Shown here piece by piece: positions 7,736-16,133 of a stretch of 64,000 bases of DNA. Position 1 is the stretch's first letter. Each line of letters opens with the position of its first letter. This stretch comes from Planctomycetes bacterium TMED75 (lineage in GTDB: Bacteria; Planctomycetota; Phycisphaerae; Phycisphaerales; SM1A02): assembly GCA_002171655.1 (NCBI GenBank), contig NHEC01000019.1:1-64000 (forward strand), read 5' to 3'. The notes beneath the pieces are model-generated. The model saw only the letters and a list, made by a program, of their open reading frames with translations, was not told the origin of the DNA and searched no databases. The translations under genes and the position numbers were made by a program.

Positions 7736-10700
7736 TCAGCGAACGTAAATGAACTCGTTCGAGGAGAAGAGCACCTGACAGAGCGAGCGGAGCGCGAGAA
7801 GTTCCTGGGGAATTCGATCGGTTTCATCCATTTGAGAAGGCCACTGCACCGAGGAGCCGGTGCTGGAAGAGTGCCGGATCGAATCCAGGTGCGAGAGTGC
7901 GTACTCGAGTTCGAGAGGCTTTGGGGGGCGGGCGAAGCAGGCTTCGTAGGCGCGGACCACCCGCGCGGGGTCGTCGGTGAGTTGTTCATCATCCAGAAGC
8001 TCCCGAGCGAGCTCTTCAGACTGAGAGAGCACCAGCGGACTGTTCATCATGAAGAGTGCCTGCTGGGCGACCACGGTCCGTGGACGATGATCCACGGGCA
8101 CACTGGAATCGGGATAGTCGAAGATCGAGAAAAACGGATACATGTCGTTTCGAATGACCGGAAGATAGATCGACCTTCGGGAAGAGTCGTAGCGCTCGTT
8201 GCTGGCCGACTGGTCGTTGGTCACGTAGGCGAAGTTTCCGGAGTTCATCAACGACCCCCCCACCGAAAGGTCGAGCGATCCACCGACCGCCAGAAGCGCG
8301 TCGCGGACTGGTTCGGCCTCGAGTCGAACGGGATCTCGTCGACTGTAGAGGGCGTTTGCGGGATCCAGTTCCCGAGTAGCAGCGTCGGTCATCGGACCCA
8401 TGCGCCAGGTGGCCGAATCAAGAATGAGGCGGTGCATCGCCTTGGTCGACCAACCACCAGAAACGAACCGACGGGCTAGCCAGTCCAGGAGCAGCGGATG
8501 GGTCGGTTCCGCTCCCCGAGTTCCGAAGTTGCTGGGGTTCGCCGCGATCCCGCGCCCGAAGTGACCCTTCCAGATCCGATTCACCGCGACCCGCGACGTC
8601 AGCGGATTGTTCGGATCGACGATCCAGTTCGCCAGTTGCAGTCGACCACTCGAGTCGCCTGAGATCTCTGGAGGATCGACCGCATGGGCGAGGATCTGGA
8701 GGACCCCTCGCGGTACCACCTGCTCGGAAGGATTGGTGTGCTGACCCCGGATGAAGATCGGCAGGTCGATGGGTTCGTGGTCCTCGACCGCAATGCCCAT
8801 CTCGAATCGATCGGGTGCCCCCGCCTTCAATTCATCACGCTTTTCAGACAATCGACTGATGCGTTGACCCACCGAGGTCGCACGCATCTGCGGACTCGAT
8901 TCATCAATCCAGAAGAGTCCTGGATCACCCAGTAACACTCGACGCATCGCCTCCTGACCGGGGTCGGGCAAGGGTTCAGCACGGTGCTGCTCGATCAGAG
9001 CGTGCCGCTCCCATCCGTCCAGAACCAGTCGGGCCGCGAGCTCCCAACGACGCGCGAATTCGGAGTGGTCGAGGGGAGCCTGACCTTCCACGATCGATCG
9101 AAGAAACAAACGGTCGTCGGGCGACACTCCGGAGTGATCCTCGACCCCATCCGCTTGAACCGAATCCTCGGCGTATTCTGCGGACAACTCCGCCAGAAGT
9201 GGTGCACACTCTTGATCGAAGTCGGCGGAATCCAAACCAGCCACCCTGCGCCATGGCTCGAAGATCGGCTCGGACTCCAGAGCGAACGCCACGCGCTCGA
9301 TGAAGACCGGATCAAGATCCCGTCGGTCGGCGATCTGCTCGATATCGGCATCGAAACGCGCCCAGTCCTCGGGACCGATGAGAAACAGCCGGTCAAGATG
9401 GGGGTAGGCCGTCTCACACTCCAGCCGAATCAGATGCGGACCCGGTTCCAGATCGAAATCAACCATCTCCCAGGCCATTTTGTCTGGAGTGAACGAGCCC
9501 GTGGGCTCCCCGCAGAATTCATCATCGATCAAAGCTCCATCCACGAGCACACGAAGTGGCCGCTCTTCATCGGAGGCATACCGAACTCGAAGTTCGTGTC
9601 GGCCGGACTGAACTGCCTGGTACTCGTATTCCACGAACTGAAGTTCGTCCGGGCGGGAGGTGTGGATGACTCCGACCCCCGAACCCCAGCGATCGAAGTC
9701 GACCCGGAGGTTCGACCGATCGAAGTCCTCCGCTTGCCGGACTTCGGGAATTGATTCAAGGGTGAGGCAGGCAATCATCGCATCTGCGGTTCGGGAGAGC
9801 CAGCGAGTGCGCAGCTCGCGACTTGCCGTGGCCAGCACCTCATCAAGCTCCGCCTGATTGCGCTCGGAGGCCTCACGGTGCAGACGTTCCATTTCGATCT
9901 GCTCGTCCGTGGCCAACGCTCGTTCATGCACTCGCGCAACCGTGTTCAGAGATTCCATCGTCCGGGTGCTGTAGAAAATCCCCGCAAGGGCGTGGTAATC
10001 GGCGGTGGTGATGGGATCGAACTTGTGGTCGTGGCAACGGGCACAACCGATGGTCTGGCCCAGGAATGCCTGACCCAGGACATCCAGCTGCTCGTCGACG
10101 ATGTCGATCTGCATCTTTTCCTTGTCGGGCTCGGCGAGCACCTTCGGCCCGAGGGAGAGAAATCCCGTGGCCAGCAGTCGGGAGGGGCGTGTGGATTGCT
10201 CGGAAGCGTCTTCGAGAAGATCTCCGGCGATCTGTTCGAGTACGAATCGGTCGTAGGGCTTGTCCGCGTTCATCGCCTCCACCACCCAGTCCCGGTAGCG
10301 CCAGGCATTGCCGAATGCGGTGTTTTCATCGAGTCCATTGCTGTCCGCGTACCGCGCCACGTCGAGCCAGTGCCGACCCCAGCGCTCTCCGTACTGTTCG
10401 GATTCCAGCAGCCCATCGACCATGCGGGAGAATGCCGAGTCCGAATGATCGGCAAGGTAGCGGTGCACCGCCTCGGGATCGGGTGGCAGTCCGATCAGAT
10501 CGAAGTAGGCGCGGCGAATGAGAACCCGCTTGTCCGCTTCGGGTGCAGGGGCAAGGCCCGCCTGATCAAGACGGGCGAGGATGAACTGGTCGATCTCATT
10601 GCGACACCAGGCAGGGTCGGAGACGGGAGGTGGCGGTGACGTCGCGATCGGCTGATACGCCCAGTGCTCGCGCTCGCGATCCCAATCGTAGCCCTCGGGG

Positions 10701-11140
10701 TGCTCGATGCGAATCGGCTCCTCGGAATCCGGGGTGTCTGGAACCACCGCACCCGCCTCGATCCAACGGCGAACATCCTCGCGTTCCTGGACGCTGAGTC
10801 TCCCTCCCGGAGGCATCTGAAACTCCGGATCAAGGTAGCTGATGGCCACATACAACGGACTTGCTTCGGGATCGCCGGGCACGACCACCAAGCCGCCATC
10901 TCCACCCTGTCGCAGAGCACCGGGTGAATCGAGCCGCAGCCCACCCTTCACGATGCCGGATTCAGCACTGTGACAGGCGACACAGTGTTCCAGGAGCAGT
11001 GGTCGGATTCGCTTCTCAAAGAAGGCGCCACCATCATCCGAGGTTCGCGCCCCCAGAGCCGGAGACGCCAGCCACGAGAACGCCACCACCGCCATCGAAA
11101 GCAGTGCTCGTCGTTTCAGTCTCTGGAGCGAGGGAAGCAT
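7736..11140 (-). CDS. Planctomycete PSCyt1-DUF1549-DUF1553 (PSD1) protein
   Basis: About 1134 residues from the ATG at 11140; the track start is a TTG five codons upstream. A signal peptide (RRALLSMAVVAFSWLASPALG) is followed by a PSCyt1 domain with a haem-type CVACHS motif and a second CARCHDHKFDPI motif. DUF1549 follows (EIDQFILARLDQAGL, RRAYFDLIGLPPDP, RWGRHWLDVARYADS). A beta-rich insert near residues 480-580 (HELRVRYASDEERPLRVLVDG) looks like a carbohydrate-binding-type sandwich. DUF1553 closes the protein (ANWIVDPNNPLTSRVAVNRIW). Both CxxCH motifs could bind covalent haem. The domain order is the full form of what is seen truncated at the window start. It is followed by its DUF1501 partner. 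Confidence 0.93.
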   Translation of the reverse strand: MLPSLQRLKRRALLSMAVVAFSWLASPALGARTSDDGGAFFEKRIRPLLLEHCVACHSAESGIVKGGLRLDSPGALRQGGDGGLVVVPGDPEASPLYVAISYLDPEFQMPPGGRLSVQEREDVRRWIEAGAVVPDTPDSEEPIRIEHPEGYDWDREREHWAYQPIATSPPPPVSDPAWCRNEIDQFILARLDQAGLAPAPEADKRVLIRRAYFDLIGLPPDPEAVHRYLADHSDSAFSRMVDGLLESEQYGERWGRHWLDVARYADSNGLDENTAFGNAWRYRDWVVEAMNADKPYDRFVLEQIAGDLLEDASEQSTRPSRLLATGFLSLGPKVLAEPDKEKMQIDIVDEQLDVLGQAFLGQTIGCARCHDHKFDPITTADYHALAGIFYSTRTMESLNTVARVHERALATDEQIEMERLHREASERNQAELDEVLATASRELRTRWLSRTADAMIACLTLESIPEVRQAEDFDRSNLRVDFDRWGSGVGVIHTSRPDELQFVEYEYQAVQSGRHELRVRYASDEERPLRVLVDGALIDDEFCGEPTGSFTPDKMAWEMVDFDLEPGPHLIRLECETAYPHLDRLFLIGPEDWARFDADIEQIADRRDLDPVFIERVAFALESEPIFEPWRRVAGLDSADFDQECAPLLAELSAEYAEDSVQADGVEDHSGVSPDDRLFLRSIVEGQAPLDHSEFARRWELAARLVLDGWERHALIEQHRAEPLPDPGQEAMRRVLLGDPGLFWIDESSPQMRATSVGQRISRLSEKRDELKAGAPDRFEMGIAVEDHEPIDLPIFIRGQHTNPSEQVVPRGVLQILAHAVDPPEISGDSSGRLQLANWIVDPNNPLTSRVAVNRIWKGHFGRGIAANPSNFGTRGAEPTHPLLLDWLARRFVSGGWSTKAMHRLILDSATWRMGPMTDAATRELDPANALYSRRDPVRLEAEPVRDALLAVGGSLDLSVGGSLMNSGNFAYVTNDQSASNERYDSSRRSIYLPVIRNDMYPFFSIFDYPDSSVPVDHRPRTVVAQQALFMMNSPLVLSQSEELARELLDDEQLTDDPARVVRAYEACFARPPKPLELEYALSHLDSIRHSSSTGSSVQWPSQMDETDRIPQELLALRSLCQVLFSSNEFIYVR

Positions 11141-11230
11141 TGGTGACCCATTCAACAGCGAACCGGAACCACGAGTATAGGAAGCGGGGTCTGAAAAACG
11201 AACGGTGTAGATGGAGTTTGGGGGTGGTTA

Positions 11231-13138
11231 TCAACCCCTGCGCCGGACACGCCGCTGTTTCTTCATCTCTTCGCTGACCTCGACTCCGTGGTAGTTGAGG
11301 AATCGCTCCATCCCGTCGGGCCCGACGAAGAAGCGCATCACCCGTCGATCAAGGTGCAGCATGTCGGCAAACATCAGACCGTCCAGCACATCCCCGAAAT
11401 CACGGTCGACGTTGGCGGCGAGCAGCTTGGCATCGAGCTTCAGGTACTGCCGAAGAAGAATGGGCATCGATCGCTTGCCGGCTTCGATCGTCCGAACCAG
11501 CGCATCCAGGTCCTCCGGATCGGTGATCGCCTGCGCGACGCGACGCTCATCCCAGTGACTCGAGCGCGAGACCTTCATTGGATTTCGGGGCTTGACCAGC
11601 CCACTCAGAACGGGGATCGCTCGGTGTGTCTGCAGGAAGGAGATCAACAACTGACGGGACATCGAAGTGAATTCATTGCTGATGGAAACCGGGCCGAACA
11701 ACCGGTGGTGGTCCGGATGCAGTACCACGAATGCACCGATGGCGCGCCAGAGCAAAAGCAGTGCGGTCGGTTTTCGCTGGTATTCCTCTCGCACGTAGGA
11801 GCGACCAAGTTCGATGGCGGGTGAGATCCGCTCGATCAGAGTGGCGTCGTAGTCGAAGAGTGAATGGGTATAGAGTCCTTCGAGCCCATGACCGGGCACA
11901 ATTTCGTCGGTCATGCCGAGCCGGTATCCACCAGCGAGCTGCTTCTTCTTCTTGTCCCAGAGCAGCAACTGCCAGTACCAACCGTCGTAGCGGTCGAGAT
12001 CGAGAGAGCGCCCCGAGCCCTCGCCCACATCCCGAAAGGCGGATTCGCGAAGACGGCCGACCTCGAGCATCAGACGAGGGATGTCGCCCGCTCGTGCACA
12101 CCAGACTTCAAGATCCGATTGCGCGATGAGTCGGGCATCCGAGCCCAGGGCATCGAGTTCCTGCTGAAGCTCGTCGCCGTTGTGACTGGGCTTGGAGGCG
12201 ATCTGGGCCCATTCGGACTGCTGTTCGGTCGCGGCCTGTTCCGTGAGCGCGGGATCCTCATCGGACTGGGTGCGATCTGCGAGCAGGTAGGTTCGAGCCC
12301 GAAGGTATTGAGCCAGGTCGTCGGAGGAGTCGAAGCGGGAGATCCGGTCGGCAGTGACTGGTTCACCGAATCGAATCGGAAAGCGCATTCCCAGACTGAT
12401 CACCAGCTCATTGGGCAGCAACATGGTGCGCAGAATGGGATGGATCAGACCCATGCACTGGAAGAACGCACTGTTGCGGCCTTTTATGTAGGCGGGAACC
12501 ACGGTTGCCTTGGAAAGTCGGGCAAGTCCTCCGATGTGCTCGGTCCAAGGATCATCGGTCACGACGCGATTCCTGAGGTCCAGGTGAGAGACTGCTCCAG
12601 CGGGCAAGACGACCAGGGCGCCCCCGTTGCGAACAAAGCGAATCGCTTCCCGCATCGAGGATCGATTTTCGTCCGGGTTCTGACCGAGTACATCAACTTC
12701 AATGATCGAGTCGCTCTCACTGAGGAAGCGCATCTTTCCGAGGATCTTGTTGACCATCACCTTGACGTTGGGCCGACGGCGCTCGACCAAAGAGAGCAAC
12801 GCCACGGCATCGTGACCACCCAGAGGGTGGTTGGCCGTGATGATCACCGGGCCCTCTTCCGGAATCAGTTCAAGCTGCTTGGGATCGAATTGGACATCCA
12901 GCTTGAACTCATCGACGTAGGACTGTCCGGCTCGAACTTCTCCAGCCCGGACCCGGACCGTCATGTTGCGTTCGTGTTGCGCAATGTGCTTCAACCGCAG
13001 AATGCGGTAGAGGATCGGGCGAATCAGGCGAAACGGCAAGCCACGCAGGCCCGGTTTGGGCTTTGGAAGAAAATCAACAAGTGGCAGGGTGTCGTCAGGA
13101 ATCGAAAAGTCCTCCGGGCTGAGCTGGCACTTTACCAA
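11231..13138 (-). CDS. Two-domain acyltransferase (PlsC-like + OlsB/GNAT-like)
   Basis: A 635-residue protein. The N-terminal half is a PlsC-type O-acyltransferase with the acceptor-site motif NHPLGGHD (~residue 104) and VVLPAGAVS. The C-terminal half resembles OlsB-type N-acyltransferases (IPRLMLEVGRLRESAFRDVGEG, WYWQLLLWDKKKKQLAGGYRLG, ELGRSYVREEYQ, GPVSISNEF). This two-domain order is that of OlsF-like enzymes, which make ornithine lipids: the C-terminal domain acylates the amino acid and the N-terminal domain adds the second chain. Related fusions in other phyla are annotated only as hemolysin or lysophospholipid acyltransferase, so the amino-acid substrate is inferred. It ends in a basic tail (KKQRRVRRRG), possibly for membrane association. 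Confidence 0.85.
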   Translation of the reverse strand: MVKCQLSPEDFSIPDDTLPLVDFLPKPKPGLRGLPFRLIRPILYRILRLKHIAQHERNMTVRVRAGEVRAGQSYVDEFKLDVQFDPKQLELIPEEGPVIITANHPLGGHDAVALLSLVERRRPNVKVMVNKILGKMRFLSESDSIIEVDVLGQNPDENRSSMREAIRFVRNGGALVVLPAGAVSHLDLRNRVVTDDPWTEHIGGLARLSKATVVPAYIKGRNSAFFQCMGLIHPILRTMLLPNELVISLGMRFPIRFGEPVTADRISRFDSSDDLAQYLRARTYLLADRTQSDEDPALTEQAATEQQSEWAQIASKPSHNGDELQQELDALGSDARLIAQSDLEVWCARAGDIPRLMLEVGRLRESAFRDVGEGSGRSLDLDRYDGWYWQLLLWDKKKKQLAGGYRLGMTDEIVPGHGLEGLYTHSLFDYDATLIERISPAIELGRSYVREEYQRKPTALLLLWRAIGAFVVLHPDHHRLFGPVSISNEFTSMSRQLLISFLQTHRAIPVLSGLVKPRNPMKVSRSSHWDERRVAQAITDPEDLDALVRTIEAGKRSMPILLRQYLKLDAKLLAANVDRDFGDVLDGLMFADMLHLDRRVMRFFVGPDGMERFLNYHGVEVSEEMKKQRRVRRRG

Positions 13139-13197
13139 GACCGAGCGCCGAGGCGAAAACGGGGGCCCGCCAGAACTGGAATTTCCTGCTCATTCAT

Positions 13198-13638
13198 TCA
13201 CCGATCAAGCACTTTCGACAGGTCCACCCACTCCCGCGCACCCAGGCACAGCGGGATCTCCGGTACTGGCTCCTGAATGACGACGCGAATCAGATGTTCG
13301 AGCAGACGCCGGTTGGAGAGATGTTCGCAACCGCAGAGGAACACCCGGATGAGAGCCATCGCATTCAGAATCTCATGAAGCTGATGGTTGAGGGCATCTG
13401 CCTCGAGTTGGGCGACCTCTTCAAGGGTCGGGAACTCGAAGCCAAGGGCCTCGAGCTGCAAGCGGTTGGTGGTTTTCGGTGCATGCTCGAGATCGTGGAC
13501 GATGGTCCAGAAGAGGCGATCCCCTTCCTCTCCGCGTGACTCGGCTTGGGTCACAAGGCGGTCGATTCGAAGATCTCGCTGACGGATTTTGACCGACTCG
13601 ATCTGCTTCATCCGGCTGCACAACTGCTCGTGGTCCAC
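13198..13638 (-). CDS. Hypothetical protein, 146 aa
   Basis: I do not recognise this family. The GTG at 13638 is preceded by a strong GGAGGT four to five bases upstream, which supports both the gene and the start. The product looks soluble and mostly helical, without a signal peptide or membrane segment. Residues such as FWTIVHDLEHAPKTTNRLQL near residue 45 and LHEILNAMALIRVFLCGCEHL near residue 85 carry several His, Cys and acidic side chains but match no metal site I know. It lies between beta-mannosidase and the two-domain acyltransferase on the same strand. Confidence 0.7.
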   Translation of the reverse strand: MDHEQLCSRMKQIESVKIRQRDLRIDRLVTQAESRGEEGDRLFWTIVHDLEHAPKTTNRLQLEALGFEFPTLEEVAQLEADALNHQLHEILNAMALIRVFLCGCEHLSNRRLLEHLIRVVIQEPVPEIPLCLGAREWVDLSKVLDR

Positions 13639-13739
13639 GCAACACCTCCGTTGAAATCACAAAGCATGGCCGCCAGATGCTCGCGGGCGCTCAAGGGCGG
13701 CAGAAAAGCCGACTCCGATCGACCTGAATGTCACGCGGA

Positions 13740-16133
13740 TCACTGCACCAGTTCGTTGGCCGTGCGCACTCGGACCCGTGCATCACCCAACCACTGACCC
13801 GTGACCTCGATGGACTGTCGCTGCCCCGGAAGCAGAGTGAAGAGTCCAAAGGACTCGTTGACGACCGAGGGCAGTCCGTCGATCAGGATGCACGCATCGC
13901 TCAGGAGTGAACGGGCCGTGAGTTCGATGGCCGTGCGATGACGCCCCTCTCCCTTCACCTCCAGTTCAAACTCCGGTTCAGGCAAGGCGAGCGTACGATC
14001 CTTCTGAAAGAAGTGGTGCACGGCCCGGTCACCAAGATGCGCCACGATCAGTTCCGCGGAAGGATCCTCCGGAATCGCGATGGATGCCGGCAGGTCAATG
14101 TGCAGACGCCCCCTGCGAGGCGGTATCGAAAACTGCTCCTGGCGGGAAGCGAGTACTTTCCCACTGAACGTGACACGCTCCAGATGAACGGTGCCGGCGT
14201 GCTCCCGGTTGGATCCGTTGATCAGTACGAAGCAAAGCGATTCACCCAGTGGTTCCAGGTACATCCCCAGCGGATTGAAGGCCTCGCGTACCGCGTGAAA
14301 CGCAGGCTTGCGTCGGCGTTCGACGTCGACCAATGACCAAGAATGCCCGGTCCAGACATCGTTCAGCTGCCAGATCAAGGCACCTTCGCATCGAGGCTGG
14401 TTGGCCCGGTACCACGAACAGGCCGTGCGCATTGCCCGCGCCTGCAGCAACTGACACGCCCAGATCCAACCGGGCAGGTCGATTGCATCGGTGCGCAGTC
14501 CGAACCAGTCCTCGAGAAAGGGCTCGTACTGGACCTCGTCTCCGCCCCACGCCCGCTGGCGATCTGCGAGATCCGCTGGTTGCAGGGAGTCGATGGATTG
14601 ATCGAACGCCTGCTCGATGGTGGCGGCACACGGTGGAGCCTGGTGCCCGAATTCACTCGCAAAGCGAGGCACCTGGGTTCGAAGTTGCTCGAATTTCAGA
14701 TCCCAGACGTGACGATCACCGGTATCCGGATCATTGGGGTGTTGCTCAAGGGAGCCGGAGAAAGGCGATTCGACCCAGTAAGGACGGGTCGCATCAAGTT
14801 CACAACAGATCTCGGGCAGGAGCCGCGTCCAGTAGTCGATACCGACGGAGAGTTTGGGATCCATTCGTTCCCGCCAGCCCCAGGAATACCAGGCAAGCAG
14901 GTCCTCGTTTCCCCCGCACCAGAGCATGATCGAAGGATGGTGGGCCAAGCGAGCGACCTGGGCTCGGGCCTCCTGCTCCACGAGCATCTTGAACGACTCA
15001 TGTTCAGGATAGGTCGCGCAGGCAAACATGAAATCCTGCCAGACCATGAGCCCCAGTTCATCACAACGCTCGTAGAACCAATCCGGTTCGTAGAGCCCCC
15101 CACCCCACACCCGGATCATGTTCATGTTCGCTTCACACGCATCGGAAAGCAGAGGTGCCACATCCTCGATCGACTGACCGTGTGGAAACAGTCGTGCCGG
15201 AATCCAGTTCGCACCCCGACAGAAGACCGGCTCGCCGTTGATCTCGAGCACGAATCGTCCGTCGGAGTCATGAATCAGTCGAGAAGTACGCAGGCCGGTC
15301 CGGACCTCCGCGGTAGCCCCATTGGCCAGTCGGACCCGAACGGTGATCAGTTTCGGATCCCCGAGATCACGAGGCCACCAGAGCGGTGGATTGCGGATCT
15401 GCAACCGACCCTGGCTCGGGCCATCCACCGCCGTCAGTTCGCGCCCCGAATCATCGATCAACTGAATGGAGTGTTCGACTGAATCCCCATCGAGATCGAC
15501 ATCGATCGAGACCTCGGCCTCATTCGGATCGGCGCGGTGGCAATGCAGGCGTATTCCGGCGATTCGGGTGCCACTGAAACATTCGAGCCTGACATCACCC
15601 GCCAAGCCGCAGGTCGGACAGCAGGGTCCCCAGTCCCAGCCGAAGTTGCAGGCGCTCTTGCGCATCTGAGAGAAAGGGCCCCATGCGCCATCCGCATTCA
15701 CTGGACGAGTCCCGTGGATCGTTTCGAGCCGCTTGGCTTCATCAAGTGTGCCCCGAAGCCTGACCACCAGATGATTGGCACCGGGGCGAAGGGCCTGACG
15801 AACCTCGAGACGGTGCGGGGTGAACTGGGAGTTCAGCTGCGCCAGGACCTGTCCGTTGAGTTCCACGGTTCCGGTGGTGTCGACGGAATCAAGACAGAGT
15901 TCCAGGCGCTCACATTCGAAGAGCTCTGATTCGACTTCGAATTCCGTGCACCACACCCAGTCGGCATGACCCACGAAGGCCTGGGCGGATTCGCCACCGA
16001 TCGCATCGGGATCGGGAATCAATCCGGCGTTGAGCAGGGCATCGTGCACGCAACCGGGAACCTGTGCCGGAACCGGTGCATGCTCGATGGATTCGACCGT
16101 CCAGTTCGAACCGGCAAGAGAGATCGTTTTCAT
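13740..16133 (-). CDS. Beta-mannosidase, glycoside hydrolase family 2
   Basis: A 797-residue GH2 enzyme without an obvious signal peptide, so probably cytoplasmic. The N-terminal ~270 residues form the jelly-roll and Ig-like domains. The TIM barrel begins near residue 300 (VFCRGANWIPA) and contains MIRVWGGGLYEPDWFYE and MVWQDFMFACATYP. The predicted acid/base Glu is in WCGGNED (~residue 410) and the nucleophile Glu in ASEFGHQ (~495). These motifs separate beta-mannosidases from beta-galactosidases of the same family. It removes terminal beta-mannose from manno-oligosaccharides. The start codon overlaps the stop of the upstream symporter (ATGA), so transport and hydrolysis are likely coupled. 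Confidence 0.93.
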   Translation of the reverse strand: MKTISLAGSNWTVESIEHAPVPAQVPGCVHDALLNAGLIPDPDAIGGESAQAFVGHADWVWCTEFEVESELFECERLELCLDSVDTTGTVELNGQVLAQLNSQFTPHRLEVRQALRPGANHLVVRLRGTLDEAKRLETIHGTRPVNADGAWGPFSQMRKSACNFGWDWGPCCPTCGLAGDVRLECFSGTRIAGIRLHCHRADPNEAEVSIDVDLDGDSVEHSIQLIDDSGRELTAVDGPSQGRLQIRNPPLWWPRDLGDPKLITVRVRLANGATAEVRTGLRTSRLIHDSDGRFVLEINGEPVFCRGANWIPARLFPHGQSIEDVAPLLSDACEANMNMIRVWGGGLYEPDWFYERCDELGLMVWQDFMFACATYPEHESFKMLVEQEARAQVARLAHHPSIMLWCGGNEDLLAWYSWGWRERMDPKLSVGIDYWTRLLPEICCELDATRPYWVESPFSGSLEQHPNDPDTGDRHVWDLKFEQLRTQVPRFASEFGHQAPPCAATIEQAFDQSIDSLQPADLADRQRAWGGDEVQYEPFLEDWFGLRTDAIDLPGWIWACQLLQARAMRTACSWYRANQPRCEGALIWQLNDVWTGHSWSLVDVERRRKPAFHAVREAFNPLGMYLEPLGESLCFVLINGSNREHAGTVHLERVTFSGKVLASRQEQFSIPPRRGRLHIDLPASIAIPEDPSAELIVAHLGDRAVHHFFQKDRTLALPEPEFELEVKGEGRHRTAIELTARSLLSDACILIDGLPSVVNESFGLFTLLPGQRQSIEVTGQWLGDARVRVRTANELVQ

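Noticed and set aside
11864-13276. 470-aa ORF antisense to the two-domain acyltransferase
   Set aside because: No motifs; the minus-strand gene carries clear catalytic signatures.
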